DNA of 64,000 nucleotides from positions 62,001 to 126,000 of the forward strand of contig CANLRI010000005.1 in the NCBI GenBank assembly GCA_947493585.1, read 5' to 3'. The notes beneath the pieces were generated by a model that was given only the letters and a program-made list of their open reading frames with translations, ran no database searches and was not told the DNA's origin. The position numbers and the translations under genes are program-made. Origin of the DNA: an uncultured Planococcus sp. (lineage in GTDB: Bacteria > Bacillota > Bacilli > Bacillales_A > Planococcaceae). Shown one piece after another: positions 30,043 through 39,116 of this stretch. Numbering within the stretch: position 1 is the stretch's first letter; each line of letters starts with the position of its first letter.

Positions 30043-31322
30043 GATTGACTCTCCTTTTTCCAAGCGCGTGATTCGACTGCACGTGCATGTGCTTCGAGGC
30101 CTTCTAGCCTTGCGAGCCTTGCAATTTTCTCTTGGTTTTCACGCCATGCCCGCTCGCTGTAATGGACGATGCTCGTCCGTTTAACAAAGTCATAGACGGA
30201 CAAGGCACTTGAAAAGCGCGCCGTGCTATTGGTCGGCAAGACGTGGTTCGTGCCGGCAAAATAATCCCCAATCGGTTCCGATGAATAACGGCCGATAAAA
30301 ATCGCACCGGCGTGATCGATTTCATCCGCTAAAGCTTCAGGATCTTCTGTCATGATCTCCAAATGCTCTGGAGCCAATTGATTAGCAGCACGAATCAAAT
30401 CAGCGCGGCTGTCTGCCACATAAATGGCGCCATGGTCGCGGATCGACGCCGCAGCAATCTCTTCGCGCGGCAAAGTGGCCAATTGGCTTGCCACTTGCTC
30501 AGCCACTTGTTCAGCAAGCACGCGGCTCTCTGTTAATAATACAGCACTTGCGAGTGGATCGTGCTCTGCTTGTGACAATAAATCCGCCGCCACTTCATCT
30601 GCATACGCACTATCGTCAGCGATGATGGCGATTTCGCTCGGACCTGCAATCATGTCAATCGCAACGTCGCCGTTTACTTCGCGTTTTGCGAGTGCCACAA
30701 AGATATTGCCGGGCCCTGTGATCTTATCCACCGGCTGGATCGATTCCGTCCCGTAAGCGAGTGCGGCAATTGCTTGAGCGCCGCCAGTTTTGTATACTTC
30801 ATCAATTCCAAGGATATGCGCCGCAACAAGCACGCCGTCCGATAACTTTCCTTCGCTATTTGGAGGGGAAGTGACGACAATGCGTCCGACTCCGGCTACT
30901 TGTGCGGGGATGACGTTCATCAAGACTGAGGATGGATACGCCGCCGTACCGCCAGGAACATATAGTCCAGCAGATTCGATCGCTGTAACACGCTGCGCGA
31001 CATACGACCCGTCTGCACGGTCTTGGCGATAGCCTTGTTGCTGTTGGCCTTCGTGGTAGCTGCGGATATTGTCAGCCGCTTCTGTCAGATCAGCCAGCAA
31101 TTGCGGATCGAAACGCTCCGCTGCCTGCTGGATTTCTTCTTGCGTTACCTTTAATGCGGACAACTCTGCTTTGTCCCATTTTTTCGCAAAGCGCAACAAG
31201 GCTGCATCGCCTTCGGTACGCACCGCTGCAATGATTTCTTTCACTGCTTGCAATTGCTGCTCTGTGCCGTCGGCTAACTGACGCCGAATCGACAAGCTGT
31301 CAGTCAGGCGCTGGATGTTCAT
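30039..31322 (-). CDS. hisD: histidinol dehydrogenase
   Basis: A 427-residue Zn2+ and NAD+ enzyme performing the last two oxidation steps to histidine. The family signature [32 protein letters not shown], the segment [20 protein letters not shown] and GPNHVLPT-like [14 protein letters not shown] are intact. It overlaps hisG and hisB by 4 bp each. Confidence 0.97.
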   Translation of the reverse strand: MNIQRLTDSLSIRRQLADGTEQQLQAVKEIIAAVRTEGDAALLRFAKKWDKAELSALKVTQEEIQQAAERFDPQLLADLTEAADNIRSYHEGQQQQGYRQDRADGSYVAQRVTAIESAGLYVPGGTAAYPSSVLMNVIPAQVAGVGRIVVTSPPNSEGKLSDGVLVAAHILGIDEVYKTGGAQAIAALAYGTESIQPVDKITGPGNIFVALAKREVNGDVAIDMIAGPSEIAIIADDSAYADEVAADLLSQAEHDPLASAVLLTESRVLAEQVAEQVASQLATLPREEIAAASIRDHGAIYVADSRADLIRAANQLAPEHLEIMTEDPEALADEIDHAGAIFIGRYSSEPIGDYFAGTNHVLPTNSTARFSSALSVYDFVKRTSIVHYSERAWRENQEKIARLARLEGLEAHARAVESRAWKKESQS

Positions 31323-31945
31323 CGTCCCACCTGCTCACGCAGTTTGTCGACCAACTCCGTAATGCGCTGTTGCTTCAAGCGGTAGCTTACCGGATTCGCG
31401 ATGAGGCGCGACGTGATATCCGCAATTTTTTCATATTCCACCAAGCCATTGTCTTTCAAGGTGCGCCCGGTCGACACGATGTCCACAATACGGTCGGACA
31501 AGCCAATCAGTGGCGCTAATTCGATCGAACCGTTCAATTCAATGATTTCGACTTGTTCGCCTTTGCTGCGGTAATAATGCGAAGCCACCGCTGGATATTT
31601 CGTCGCAATCCGAGGCGTTACTTCATCCATTTCCGTATCCGGTAAGCCGGCTGTCGCGATATAGCATTCACTGATGCCGAGATCCAGTAACTCGTGTACG
31701 TCGCGGTCGTGCTCAAGCAAGACGTCTTTCCCGGCAATACCGATATCCGCTACACCGTGCTCGACATAAGTCGGCACATCCATCGGCTTCGCGAGAATAA
31801 AGCGGAATTTTTCATTCGGCGCTTCGACGATCAGCTTGCGTGAGTCATCGAGTTCTTTCGGCAGGTCATAACCTGCCCCGACCAATAGTTCGTATGCTTC
31901 TTCAAAGATCCTGCCCTTCGGCATGGCAATTGTCAATTCATCCAT
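31319..31945 (-). CDS. hisG: ATP phosphoribosyltransferase, short form
   Basis: A 208-residue catalytic subunit for the first committed step of histidine synthesis. It lacks the C-terminal regulatory domain of long HisG and therefore needs HisZ, encoded just upstream. [10 protein letters not shown] at the start and the PRPP-binding [15 protein letters not shown] near residue 150 are present. ATG at 31943-31945 follows GGGAGGAG; the longer in-frame version extends into hisZ without a site. It overlaps hisZ by 8 bp. Confidence 0.96.
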   Translation of the reverse strand: MDELTIAMPKGRIFEEAYELLVGAGYDLPKELDDSRKLIVEAPNEKFRFILAKPMDVPTYVEHGVADIGIAGKDVLLEHDRDVHELLDLGISECYIATAGLPDTEMDEVTPRIATKYPAVASHYYRSKGEQVEIIELNGSIELAPLIGLSDRIVDIVSTGRTLKDNGLVEYEKIADITSRLIANPVSYRLKQQRITELVDKLREQVGR

Positions 31946-33101
31946 TTCGCAGCTCCTCCCCTCTGATAACTTCGGTGAACAAGGCAGTGAACGATTCCAA
32001 CGCTTTAACGGCTGGCGCATACTGCAATGTCACCCGGTTTCCTGCATTTCTTATTTGTTGTGCTTCATCGAATGCATGTTGCTCGCTTTGTTCATCGAAT
32101 AAAATCAATGTGTGCGGTTGCTCTGCTTTTTCAGCCGTTACCGATTCCAGCAAACGATCGACCCTCAAGCCAAATCCGGTCGCGCCGACCTGCAAGCCGA
32201 ACTGCTCCATCAGGCCATCATAGCGCCCGCCGCTGCCGAGCGGAAATCCGCTTCCAACTCCGTAGAATTCAAACACCAATCCAGTGTAATAAGTCATGTG
32301 GCTGCTGAAGGAAATATCGAATGTAATTGCATCTCCCAGGCCGTTGCGTCCAAGTAATCCTTCTAGACGCTCCATATCGCGGTAAAGCTCGCGTTGTTCT
32401 TCATTTTCTTCGTTAATCCAGTGCTTCCAATCGGCTACTGTTGTCGCCTGCATCAATTTCAGGAATGACGCCAGTTTGCCTTCAGCGATCGGCAGCTCTT
32501 TTGCCAATTGTTCAACCCCCACGCCGTTCTTTGCGACAAACAGTTCGCGCACTTTGCCGCTTTGTTCCGCATCCAGCCCGAAATCTGCCAATATCAGTTC
32601 AAGCAGTCTCGTGTGGCCGATAACGATGCGGGCAGAACCGACGCCCAATTCCTTCAGGATATCCCAAGCCAAACTGATTACTTCCGCATCCGCATAAAGC
32701 GAATCATCGCCGATCAACTCAACACCCATCTGCTCGAATTCTGCAGGGCGTCCGCCTTCGCGCTTTTGCGCACGGAACACATTAGAGTAATAGCCGAGCC
32801 GGATTGGCATTTTTTCGCGCAATAATTTCGATGCCGCCACCCGTGCGATCGGGGATGTCATATCCGGCCGCAAAACGAGCGTCTTTCCTTGGCTGTCTAG
32901 CAGCTTGAATAAGGCATCGTCTGAAATGGCAGAGATCTTCCCGATCGTTTCGTAATATTCCAAAGTCGGCGTCTGCAACAGTTCATATCCCGCCCGCTCG
33001 ATCAATTGGGTGCCTTGCTTTTTCAAATCTGCTTTTTGTTTTGCTATTAAAGGAAAATCGTCACGCATGCCTAATGGTTTTTCAAACATTTCGATGGTCA
33101 T
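31938..33101 (-). CDS. hisZ: ATP phosphoribosyltransferase regulatory subunit
   Basis: A 387-residue histidyl-tRNA-synthetase paralogue that forms an octameric complex with short HisG and mediates histidine feedback. It keeps class II motif 2-like [31 protein letters not shown] and [12 protein letters not shown], but it lacks a full anticodon-binding domain. It is first in the hisZGDBHAF-hisIE operon. hisC and hisJ/N are not in the window. Confidence 0.94.
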   Translation of the reverse strand: MTIEMFEKPLGMRDDFPLIAKQKADLKKQGTQLIERAGYELLQTPTLEYYETIGKISAISDDALFKLLDSQGKTLVLRPDMTSPIARVAASKLLREKMPIRLGYYSNVFRAQKREGGRPAEFEQMGVELIGDDSLYADAEVISLAWDILKELGVGSARIVIGHTRLLELILADFGLDAEQSGKVRELFVAKNGVGVEQLAKELPIAEGKLASFLKLMQATTVADWKHWINEENEEQRELYRDMERLEGLLGRNGLGDAITFDISFSSHMTYYTGLVFEFYGVGSGFPLGSGGRYDGLMEQFGLQVGATGFGLRVDRLLESVTAEKAEQPHTLILFDEQSEQHAFDEAQQIRNAGNRVTLQYAPAVKALESFTALFTEVIRGEELRNG

Positions 33102-33129
33102 CGTTGAACACTTCCTATTATCAGTTATT

Positions 33130-33167
33130 TCACTTTAGTTCGCTAGAGTGATGAATCGTTAAAGTGA
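33130..33167. promoter_or_regulatory. inverted repeat in the his operon leader
   Basis: TCACTTTA and TAAAGTGA form a perfect 8-bp inverted repeat 22 nt apart, starting at the predicted transcription start of hisZ. It could be an operator dyad or a leader hairpin. No T-box features are seen; the leader is only about 65 nt. Confidence 0.4.
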
Positions 33168-33172
33168 TTCTT

Positions 33173-33202
33173 ATTTTAGCGCAAGCCGCTTCGGCCCGTC
33201 AA
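33173..33202 (-). promoter_or_regulatory. sigma-A promoter of the his operon
   Basis: Minus strand: TTGACG (33197-33202), an 18-nt spacer, then TAAAAT (33173-33178), between the yvoF terminator and hisZ. Confidence 0.7.
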
Positions 33203-33215
33203 GCAAGGAGGATAT

Positions 33216-33250
33216 AAAAAATCCTGAAAGCGCTGAGCTTTCAGGATTTT
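33216..33250 (-). terminator. terminator of the hprK-yvoF operon
   Basis: AAATCCTGAAAGC / GCTTTCAGGATTT forms a hairpin followed by a T-run on the minus strand. The stop codon of the acyltransferase gene is part of the stem. Confidence 0.85.
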
Positions 33251-33753
33251 GCTTGTCGATCGACCATTTCCTCGGCTGTGTAAATGATTTTCATCGGATT
33301 GCCGCCGACAAAAGCCCCAGCCGGTACATCTCTATGGACGAGCGTGGCAGCGGAGACGATGGCGCCGTCTCCAATCTTGATGCCGGGCAAAATCGTACTG
33401 TTTGCTCCGATCATGACACGGTCGCCAATCAAGACGTCGCCGAGCCGGTATTCTTCAATCAAGTATTCATGCGCAAGAATGGTCGTATTATAGCCGATGA
33501 CGGTATTGTCTCCAACTTGAATGCGTTCGGGAAACATGAGGTCTGGCATGACCATCAGTGCAAACGATGTTTCCTTGCCGACTTTCATGCCGAGAAATTG
33601 GCGATACAGCCAGTTTTTCATCGGCAAAAAGGGCGTGTAACGCGCAGTCTGGATGACTAGAAAGTTTTTCGCGACTTTCCAGAACGGCACGGTTTTGTAG
33701 ATATGCCAAAGCGAATTCGCGCCTTCGACGGGATATCGCTCGGTGCGTCTCAT
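33241..33753 (-). CDS. hexapeptide-repeat acyltransferase, YvoF-like
   Basis: A 170-residue left-handed beta-helix acyltransferase of the maltose/galactoside O-acetyltransferase group. Hexapeptide repeats run from about 75 to 155 (IQVGDNTVIGYNTTILAHEYLIE, VLIGDRVMIGANSTILPGIKIGDGAIVSAATLV). They end in the typical DVPAGAFVGGNPMKII. The acceptor is unknown; the donor is probably acetyl-CoA. It is the last gene of hprK-lgt-yvoD-ppaX-yvoF, overlapping ppaX by 4 bp, the same order as B. subtilis. Confidence 0.9.
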   Translation of the reverse strand: MRRTERYPVEGANSLWHIYKTVPFWKVAKNFLVIQTARYTPFLPMKNWLYRQFLGMKVGKETSFALMVMPDLMFPERIQVGDNTVIGYNTTILAHEYLIEEYRLGDVLIGDRVMIGANSTILPGIKIGDGAIVSAATLVHRDVPAGAFVGGNPMKIIYTAEEMVDRQAKS

Positions 33754-34403
33754 TTTACGCCCGCCTTCGTCAGTTCCAACAGGTCGGAAATATGCTGCAG
33801 CATGAAATCCGGTTCAAAGCTCGCTAAAAACTCTTCTCCTTTAGCGGTCCAGGCAACACCTGCTGTGCGGACGCCGGCATTTTTCCCGCCTTCGATGTCA
33901 TGTGAATTATCACCGATCATCAAGGCTCCCTGCTGATCCGCATCCAATAATCGCAATGCTAACTCGAGCGGTTCTGGATGCGGCTTCGGATTTTGCACAT
34001 GATCCAATGCCACCAAGACGTCGAACACATCGTGTACGCCCATTAGCTTCAAGCCGTGCAAGATCGTTTCTTCGCGTTTTGTGGAAACGATCGCCATTTT
34101 CAAACCTCTGGATTTCAAGGTCCGTAAAGTTTCTGCAACCCCGTCGTATTCAGACACCAATTCATCATGGAGTGTCCGGTTCAAACGCCGGTACTGGTCG
34201 CTTAGCTCGCTGACTTTGCCAGGCGCAATTTTTGTGAAGGTTTGTTCCAATGAAGGGCCGATAAAATGCAGAACATCTTCCCGGCCGTATTCGCCTGGAA
34301 AATGTTCTCCGAGCACCGACAAAAATGTCTGGACGATCAATTCATTCGTATCAAGCAATGTTCCATCAAAATCAAACAATAAAGTCGTTATGTCTTTGTT
34401 CAT
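33750..34403 (-). CDS. ppaX: pyrophosphatase PpaX
   Basis: A 217-residue HAD-superfamily phosphatase. In B. subtilis PpaX hydrolyses pyrophosphate released when HprK dephosphorylates P-Ser-HPr by phosphorolysis. Motif I is DFDGTLLDT (Asp11, Asp13), motif II AIVSTKR, motif III the lysine in NPKPHPEP, and motif IV IGDNSHDIEGG. It shares an operon with hprK. It overlaps yvoD and yvoF by 4 bp each. Confidence 0.94.
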   Translation of the reverse strand: MNKDITTLLFDFDGTLLDTNELIVQTFLSVLGEHFPGEYGREDVLHFIGPSLEQTFTKIAPGKVSELSDQYRRLNRTLHDELVSEYDGVAETLRTLKSRGLKMAIVSTKREETILHGLKLMGVHDVFDVLVALDHVQNPKPHPEPLELALRLLDADQQGALMIGDNSHDIEGGKNAGVRTAGVAWTAKGEEFLASFEPDFMLQHISDLLELTKAGVK

Positions 34404-35335
34404 GTAGAAATCACTTCCTTCCGATTGTCTTCAGCCCGTCTCCAAAGATATGAAACGAATATCGTCAGGGCAAGCGCAGTTATGACGCGAATCAACAACA
34501 ATGGCCAAATCGGGATGCCGAGCGGAATGAAGATAAGTGTATCCTCGACAATCGCATGGCACGCCACCAGAAAGATAAACGCCAGTGTGGCATCTTTCCT
34601 GCTGACCCCGTCTTCTTGCACTGCCTGGATCATCACGCCCGCTCCCATCGCCAACCCGAAAATCAATCCGGATGCGAGCGTTAGCGAAGTGTTTTTCTCT
34701 ACGCCGAGCAGACGCGTGAGAGGCCCCATGGTACCTGCAATTTTCTGCAGATAGTTGCGGTCTTTCAATAGTTGGATCATGAGCATGAGCGGAATGACGA
34801 TCATCGCCAGCTGCAGCACACCAAAACTCGCCTTTTCCAAGCCGAGCAAGAAAATGCCGAACCATGTTTCCGGCGCTGCCGCCACTTCCGGCGCAAAACC
34901 GTATTGCGCAATTTCACCGCCGCCAGACCAGAGTAAATTGATCAAGATCCCGGACATGGCAGCAAGTCCGAAACGGACAACCAAAACGACCCATAATCGA
35001 ACGCCGACTTTCAGTGCTACCGCCGTTTCGATAAAGATATTATGAGAAAACGATAACATGACTGCCAGGATAAAGACTTCTTTCACTGTCAGTTCGAGGG
35101 ACAAAATCCCTGCTATTCCGGCATATAAGTTCAGCGCATTGCCGAGTACGAGCGGAACGGCCGCTTCGCCGCTCAAGCCGAATATTCCCATAACCGGTGC
35201 CACCAACTTAATGATAAATGGCAGTACCGGTGTAAATTGCAGCATGGTGATGAGCAAGGTGATCGGGAAAATAACTTTCCCGAGCGACCAGGTAGTCTTT
35301 AATCCGGCTTTTAAGCCATTTTTCAAAGTCGACAT
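34400..35335 (-). CDS. nucleoside-recognition (Gate) domain membrane protein, YvoD-like
   Basis: A 311-residue integral membrane protein with about eight hydrophobic segments. It contains the Gate/nucleoside-recognition motif twice (LVLGNALNLYAGIAGILSL and ASGLIFGLAMGAGVMIQAV). Proteins of this family are predicted transporters; the substrate is unknown. It occupies the yvoD position between lgt and ppaX. Confidence 0.85.
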   Translation of the reverse strand: MSTLKNGLKAGLKTTWSLGKVIFPITLLITMLQFTPVLPFIIKLVAPVMGIFGLSGEAAVPLVLGNALNLYAGIAGILSLELTVKEVFILAVMLSFSHNIFIETAVALKVGVRLWVVLVVRFGLAAMSGILINLLWSGGGEIAQYGFAPEVAAAPETWFGIFLLGLEKASFGVLQLAMIVIPLMLMIQLLKDRNYLQKIAGTMGPLTRLLGVEKNTSLTLASGLIFGLAMGAGVMIQAVQEDGVSRKDATLAFIFLVACHAIVEDTLIFIPLGIPIWPLLLIRVITALALTIFVSYLWRRAEDNRKEVIST

Positions 35336-35354
35336 TCGATCTCTTCTTTCCTTA

Positions 35355-36167
35355 TTATTTGTCCAAATATCGCGGCGGGTTCTTCAACGTGACGCGCCGG
35401 TAAATGATAAACCCGAGGCCGATGACAATGGCGATCACCGACACAAGCTGTGCCGCGCGCAATTCGCCGATGACGTAGAGGCTGTCGGTACGCATGCCTT
35501 CAATGAAGAAACGGCCGACCGAATACCAAATCATATAGAAGAAGAACATTTCCCCGCGCACCAAATTAGCTTTTCTGAGCAGCAGCAAAATAATGATCCC
35601 TACCAAGCTCCACATCGATTCATAGAGAAAAGTTGGGTGATAATAAGCTCCATCTATGTACATATGGTTGATGATCCAATCGGGAATGAACAGATTCTCA
35701 AGGAATTGGCGCGATACTTCTCCGCCATGCGCTTCCTGGTTAATAAAATTGCCCCAACGCCCGATCGCTTGGCCAATTAAAATACTTGGCGCCAAGATAT
35801 CCGCCACCTTTAAGAACGGTGTATTGCGGCGTTTTGTAAATACGTAAGCGACGATGACCGAAGCGATCAACGCCCCGTGTATCGCAATCCCGCCATTCCA
35901 GATGGCGATAATCTGGGAGGGCTGGTCTTTATAATTTTCCCATTCAAACATGACATAATAGATCCGCGCGCCGACAATGGCGAGCGGCACTGCCCAGATC
36001 AAGAGATCGGTCAAATAATCCGGATGCAATCCGCGCTTGACCATTTCTTTCTGGCCCACAAGAAACGCGATGACAATGCCGGTCGCAATGATGACACCAT
36101 ACCACCGGACATCGATCGGGCCGAGTGAAAACGCCACCGGATCGATCGCTGCTAAAACTGAATACAT
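35355..36167 (-). CDS. lgt: prolipoprotein diacylglyceryl transferase
   Basis: A 270-residue polytopic membrane enzyme that transfers diacylglycerol from phosphatidylglycerol to the lipobox cysteine of prolipoproteins. The seven transmembrane segments and the family signature GRWGNFINQEAHGG near residue 135-150 are visible, with conserved arginines in DVRWYG and GRFFIEGMRTDSLYV. ATG at 36165-36167 follows GGGAAGG by 8 nt; a GTG three codons upstream overlaps the site. It follows hprK by 21 nt. A lipoprotein client (57922-58374) is also in the window. Confidence 0.96.
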   Translation of the reverse strand: MYSVLAAIDPVAFSLGPIDVRWYGVIIATGIVIAFLVGQKEMVKRGLHPDYLTDLLIWAVPLAIVGARIYYVMFEWENYKDQPSQIIAIWNGGIAIHGALIASVIVAYVFTKRRNTPFLKVADILAPSILIGQAIGRWGNFINQEAHGGEVSRQFLENLFIPDWIINHMYIDGAYYHPTFLYESMWSLVGIIILLLLRKANLVRGEMFFFYMIWYSVGRFFIEGMRTDSLYVIGELRAAQLVSVIAIVIGLGFIIYRRVTLKNPPRYLDK

Positions 36168-36188
36168 ATAATGCACCTTCCCATTCGC

Positions 36189-37115
36189 TTAATTTGTATC
36201 TTGTGCGATGACATCATCAAGCCGCTTGGAGAATTCCTCAGCAGCGTTGACCCCCATGCGTTTCAGGCGATAGTTCATCGCGGCTACTTCGATAATGACG
36301 GAAAGGTTGCGTCCTGGGCGTACAGGAATCGTTAGCTTCGTCAAATCCGTGTCGATGATTTTCATCGTCTCTTCCTCTAGGCCGAGACGGTCGTAAGTCT
36401 TGTCAGGATCCCAGAGCTCGAGATCGATGACGAGTGAAATGCGCTTGAAATTGCGCACGGCGCTTGCCCCAAATAAAGTCATGATATCAATGATGCCAAC
36501 CCCGCGGATCTCTAGCAGATATTCAATCAGTTTCGGTGGATGCCCAACAAGTGTGCTTTCGCCTTCTTGGCGAATCTCCACGCAATCATCCGCTACGAGG
36601 CGATGGCCTTTTTTGACAAGCTCCAAAGCGGTTTCACTTTTCCCGACACCGCTTTTTCCGGTAATAAGTACGCCGATGCCATAAATATCGACTAGTACGC
36701 CATGTACGGCAGTCGTCGGAGCCAAACGACTTTCTAGAAAGTTCGTCAACAAACTGGAGAAGCGGGTTGTTGTCATATTCGTTCCGAGCACGGGCACGTG
36801 TTTTTCGGAAGAGGCGATGACCAATTCCTCCGGTACATCGACACCGTGGGAGACGATGATGGCGGGCGTGTCTTCCGCGCACAACTTCATCATCCGGTCC
36901 AAGCGCTCTTCCGGTTTTAGCATGGCAAAAAACGATAGTTCTGTTTTTCCGAGCAATTGCATGCGGTTTGCAGGATAATGGGTGAAATAACCTGCCATTT
37001 CCAGTCCCGGTCTTGAAATATCACTGATGGCAATATGGCGCCCAATGCCTTCTTGGCCGCTAATCAGTTTCAAGCCGAACATCTCCATTACTTGTTTCAC
37101 TGTTACTTGTCCCAT
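36189..37115 (-). CDS. hprK: HPr kinase/phosphorylase
   Basis: A 308-residue bifunctional enzyme that phosphorylates Ser46 of HPr and Crh with ATP or pyrophosphate and removes the phosphate by phosphorolysis. Walker A GKSGVGKS is at 153-160, with catalytic His139 in AVHGVLVD, the DDCVE segment near 177-181, and the HprK signature [21 protein letters not shown] near 208-228. It is first of the hprK-lgt-yvoD-ppaX-yvoF operon; its target Crh is encoded 16 kb away in the window. Confidence 0.97.
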   Translation of the reverse strand: MGQVTVKQVMEMFGLKLISGQEGIGRHIAISDISRPGLEMAGYFTHYPANRMQLLGKTELSFFAMLKPEERLDRMMKLCAEDTPAIIVSHGVDVPEELVIASSEKHVPVLGTNMTTTRFSSLLTNFLESRLAPTTAVHGVLVDIYGIGVLITGKSGVGKSETALELVKKGHRLVADDCVEIRQEGESTLVGHPPKLIEYLLEIRGVGIIDIMTLFGASAVRNFKRISLVIDLELWDPDKTYDRLGLEEETMKIIDTDLTKLTIPVRPGRNLSVIIEVAAMNYRLKRMGVNAAEEFSKRLDDVIAQDTN

Positions 37116-37278
37116 AGTTTTCCCTCATTCCCCCGGCTGCGCAAATTAATTTTCCCAGATAATTCCTTCGTTTTGCGGTCGGTTTGTTTTTATTTTAACA
37201 TGGAAAAAAAGAATTTGAAGAATTTCGTCCCCTTTCTCTCCCTTTCCTTCTATATAAGGAATGAAGGGGGAATAGTAT

Positions 37279-37821
37279 ATGAAGATTATCATTGATGCAG
37301 GGCACGGGCCAGGGACGATCGGTAAACGAACACCTGATGGAAGGATGCGCGAATTCCATTTCAACAACGCGGTTGCTGAAGAAGTGAAAAAACGCTTGGC
37401 GGCGGACGGATACACGGTGTTGTTCAGCCATCAGCAAGAACGCGACGTTCCTTTGAAGGAAAGGACAAATTTCGCTAACCGTTCCGGCGCAGAACTGTTG
37501 GTGTCAATCCATGCAAATGCGGCAGGCAACAATTATAGCGCTGCACAAGGCATCGAAAGCTTTATCTATCCGGCAGCCCCTGCACGCACGCGCAAATTGG
37601 GCCAGCTGCTCCAGGATTCGCTGGTTTTGTCGACACAGCGCAAAGACCGCGGGTTGAGAACAGCAGATTTCGCCATGCTGCGGGATACCATCATGCCAGC
37701 GGTTCTCGTAGAGTGTGGCTTTATGACCCATAAACATGAAGCGGCTTTGCTGCAGTCCGATGACTACCGCAAGCGCTGCGCACGTGCCATTAGCTTCGCC
37801 ATCACCTGCATGGAACGATAA
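37279..37821 (+). CDS. N-acetylmuramoyl-L-alanine amidase (Amidase_3), no signal peptide
   Basis: A 180-residue Zn2+ amidase that cleaves the sugar-peptide bond of peptidoglycan. The metal ligands and base are His9 (DAGHG), Glu25, His78 (SIHANA) and Glu145 (VECGFM). There is no signal peptide, wall-binding domain or transmembrane helix: the protein is just the catalytic domain. It resembles sporulation or phage-type enzymes such as CwlC that are released by lysis or act from the mother cell. It stands alone between divergent hprK and convergent yvlB, with GAAGGGGGAA before the ATG. Confidence 0.9.
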   Translation: MKIIIDAGHGPGTIGKRTPDGRMREFHFNNAVAEEVKKRLAADGYTVLFSHQQERDVPLKERTNFANRSGAELLVSIHANAAGNNYSAAQGIESFIYPAAPARTRKLGQLLQDSLVLSTQRKDRGLRTADFAMLRDTIMPAVLVECGFMTHKHEAALLQSDDYRKRCARAISFAITCMER

Positions 37822-37824
37822 CGC

Positions 37825-37864
37825 AAAAAGCCCAGTGGAGAAAATTCTCCACTGGGCTTTTTTT
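37825..37864. terminator. bidirectional terminator
   Basis: AAAGCCCAGTGGAG / CTCCACTGGGCTTT, flanked by A- and T-runs, ends both the amidase gene and the convergent yvlB-like gene. Confidence 0.88.
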
Positions 37865-37869
37865 GTGGT

Positions 37870-39033
37870 TCAGTCGATTGTCAAATAACGCACGAGGATC
37901 GAACCGGTTTTGGTTTCGCCATAGACGAGCAATGGCCCGCCTGCCGACTCCACATCCCCTGTTTTGGTGAAATGCATTTTCTTTTGCATAAACTGGCCTT
38001 GTTCGTGGCTGCTATTGATGTCTGAGAGCATCACGTCCATTCGCCCAAGGTTTGAAGAAACTTCCCCTCGCAACGCCAAATGCTGCGGAATGTAAATTTC
38101 CACATTGCCCGCCAAAGTTTTAGCTTCGAGCTTTTTCGCTTGTTTGCTGCGCGTCGTCGCGACGACATTGCCGTTTAACGACTTCGCATCGATGTCTTCA
38201 ATATCGCCATCGATATAAATGCGCCCATTCAAGGTCTCCGCCTCGACTTCACGACCTTTGACTTCCATCATCTGGATCGGGCCATTAGCGGTTTCAAGTT
38301 CGGCTTCCTCGAATTGGATCGTTTTCAAGTCAATCTTGCCGTTCGCCGTCTTGACTTTGATTAATGCAGAGTCAAGGCGTTTCATTGTAAAGCCGCCATT
38401 GAACAAGCGGACGACAATTTGTTCAAATGCCGCTGCCGGAACGTACAAGACAATATTCACTTGCGTCGTTTTCAAGTCGCTGATGATGCGCAATTTACGG
38501 TCATCCGCAATGAATACGAACTTTTCCAGGAAATCCTGTTTTGCTTGCTCCGGAGATTCTGCGCGGAAAGCTTTGACGCTGCATTCTGCACGGATCGAAC
38601 CGTCTTGTGAAGGGAACACTTCCAATTGCCCGTTAGCGATATCGGCAATGATCGTGTGGAGTTCTGCACTTTCTTCTGTAAAGGTATGTTCAAAACGTGC
38701 GGCTTCACCGAATGGCGAATCGAATTCCATTGTTTTCAGCTTATCGGCAGACGTCTGCATGAAATGCATCATCCGGTCTCCCAATTGATTGAAATCCTTG
38801 GACATGTTCTTGGAAAAATCTTTCGAAAAGTCTTTCGAGAACTTTTTGAACATGTCTTCTGGACGGAAAAATCCACGTTTGCCGCGTGAGCTGCGGTAAG
38901 TTTCACGGCCATAGTCTTTTGATGAATTGCCCGTTTCCCCACCATCGACCGCTTTCAATAGCTCAACCGCTTCGCGTGCCGAGATCGTGCCATTTTCAAC
39001 CATGTCCAAAATGCGTTCTTTTTCACTTTGCAT
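37870..39033 (-). CDS. YvlB-like DUF4097 protein
   Basis: A 387-residue protein. The N-terminal about 40 residues (ERILDMVENGTISAREAVELLKAV) match the short helical module found in YvlB/SHOCT-like proteins. A charged Lys/Phe-rich linker (FKKFSKDFSKDFSKNMSKDF) follows, then about 280 residues of repeated beta-strands such as VKTANGKIDLKTIQFEEAELETANGPIQM, the DUF4097 right-handed beta-helix. It has no signal peptide. In B. subtilis yvlB lies in the yvlABCD envelope-stress operon, close to uvrBA. The function is unknown; membrane-associated stress sensing is an inference. Confidence 0.85.
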   Translation of the reverse strand: MQSEKERILDMVENGTISAREAVELLKAVDGGETGNSSKDYGRETYRSSRGKRGFFRPEDMFKKFSKDFSKDFSKNMSKDFNQLGDRMMHFMQTSADKLKTMEFDSPFGEAARFEHTFTEESAELHTIIADIANGQLEVFPSQDGSIRAECSVKAFRAESPEQAKQDFLEKFVFIADDRKLRIISDLKTTQVNIVLYVPAAAFEQIVVRLFNGGFTMKRLDSALIKVKTANGKIDLKTIQFEEAELETANGPIQMMEVKGREVEAETLNGRIYIDGDIEDIDAKSLNGNVVATTRSKQAKKLEAKTLAGNVEIYIPQHLALRGEVSSNLGRMDVMLSDINSSHEQGQFMQKKMHFTKTGDVESAGGPLLVYGETKTGSILVRYLTID

Positions 39034-39054
39034 ATCGTTTGGCCTCCTCTTCGG

Positions 39055-39074
39055 ATTTCTGCTTTCGCAGAAAT
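39055..39074. other. stem-loop between uvrA and yvlB
   Basis: ATTTCTGC / GCAGAAAT with a GAAA tetraloop on the minus-strand RNA. There is no T-run, so it is more like an mRNA-stabilising or processing structure than a terminator. Confidence 0.4.
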
Positions 39075-39116
39075 TCCTGTTCTACTTTAATGATACGTTT
39101 GGATCGAAGGAAAGTT

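Noticed and set aside
33102..33172. T-box riboswitch before hisZ
   Set aside because: The leader is only about 65 nt and lacks the T-box sequence and specifier-loop architecture.
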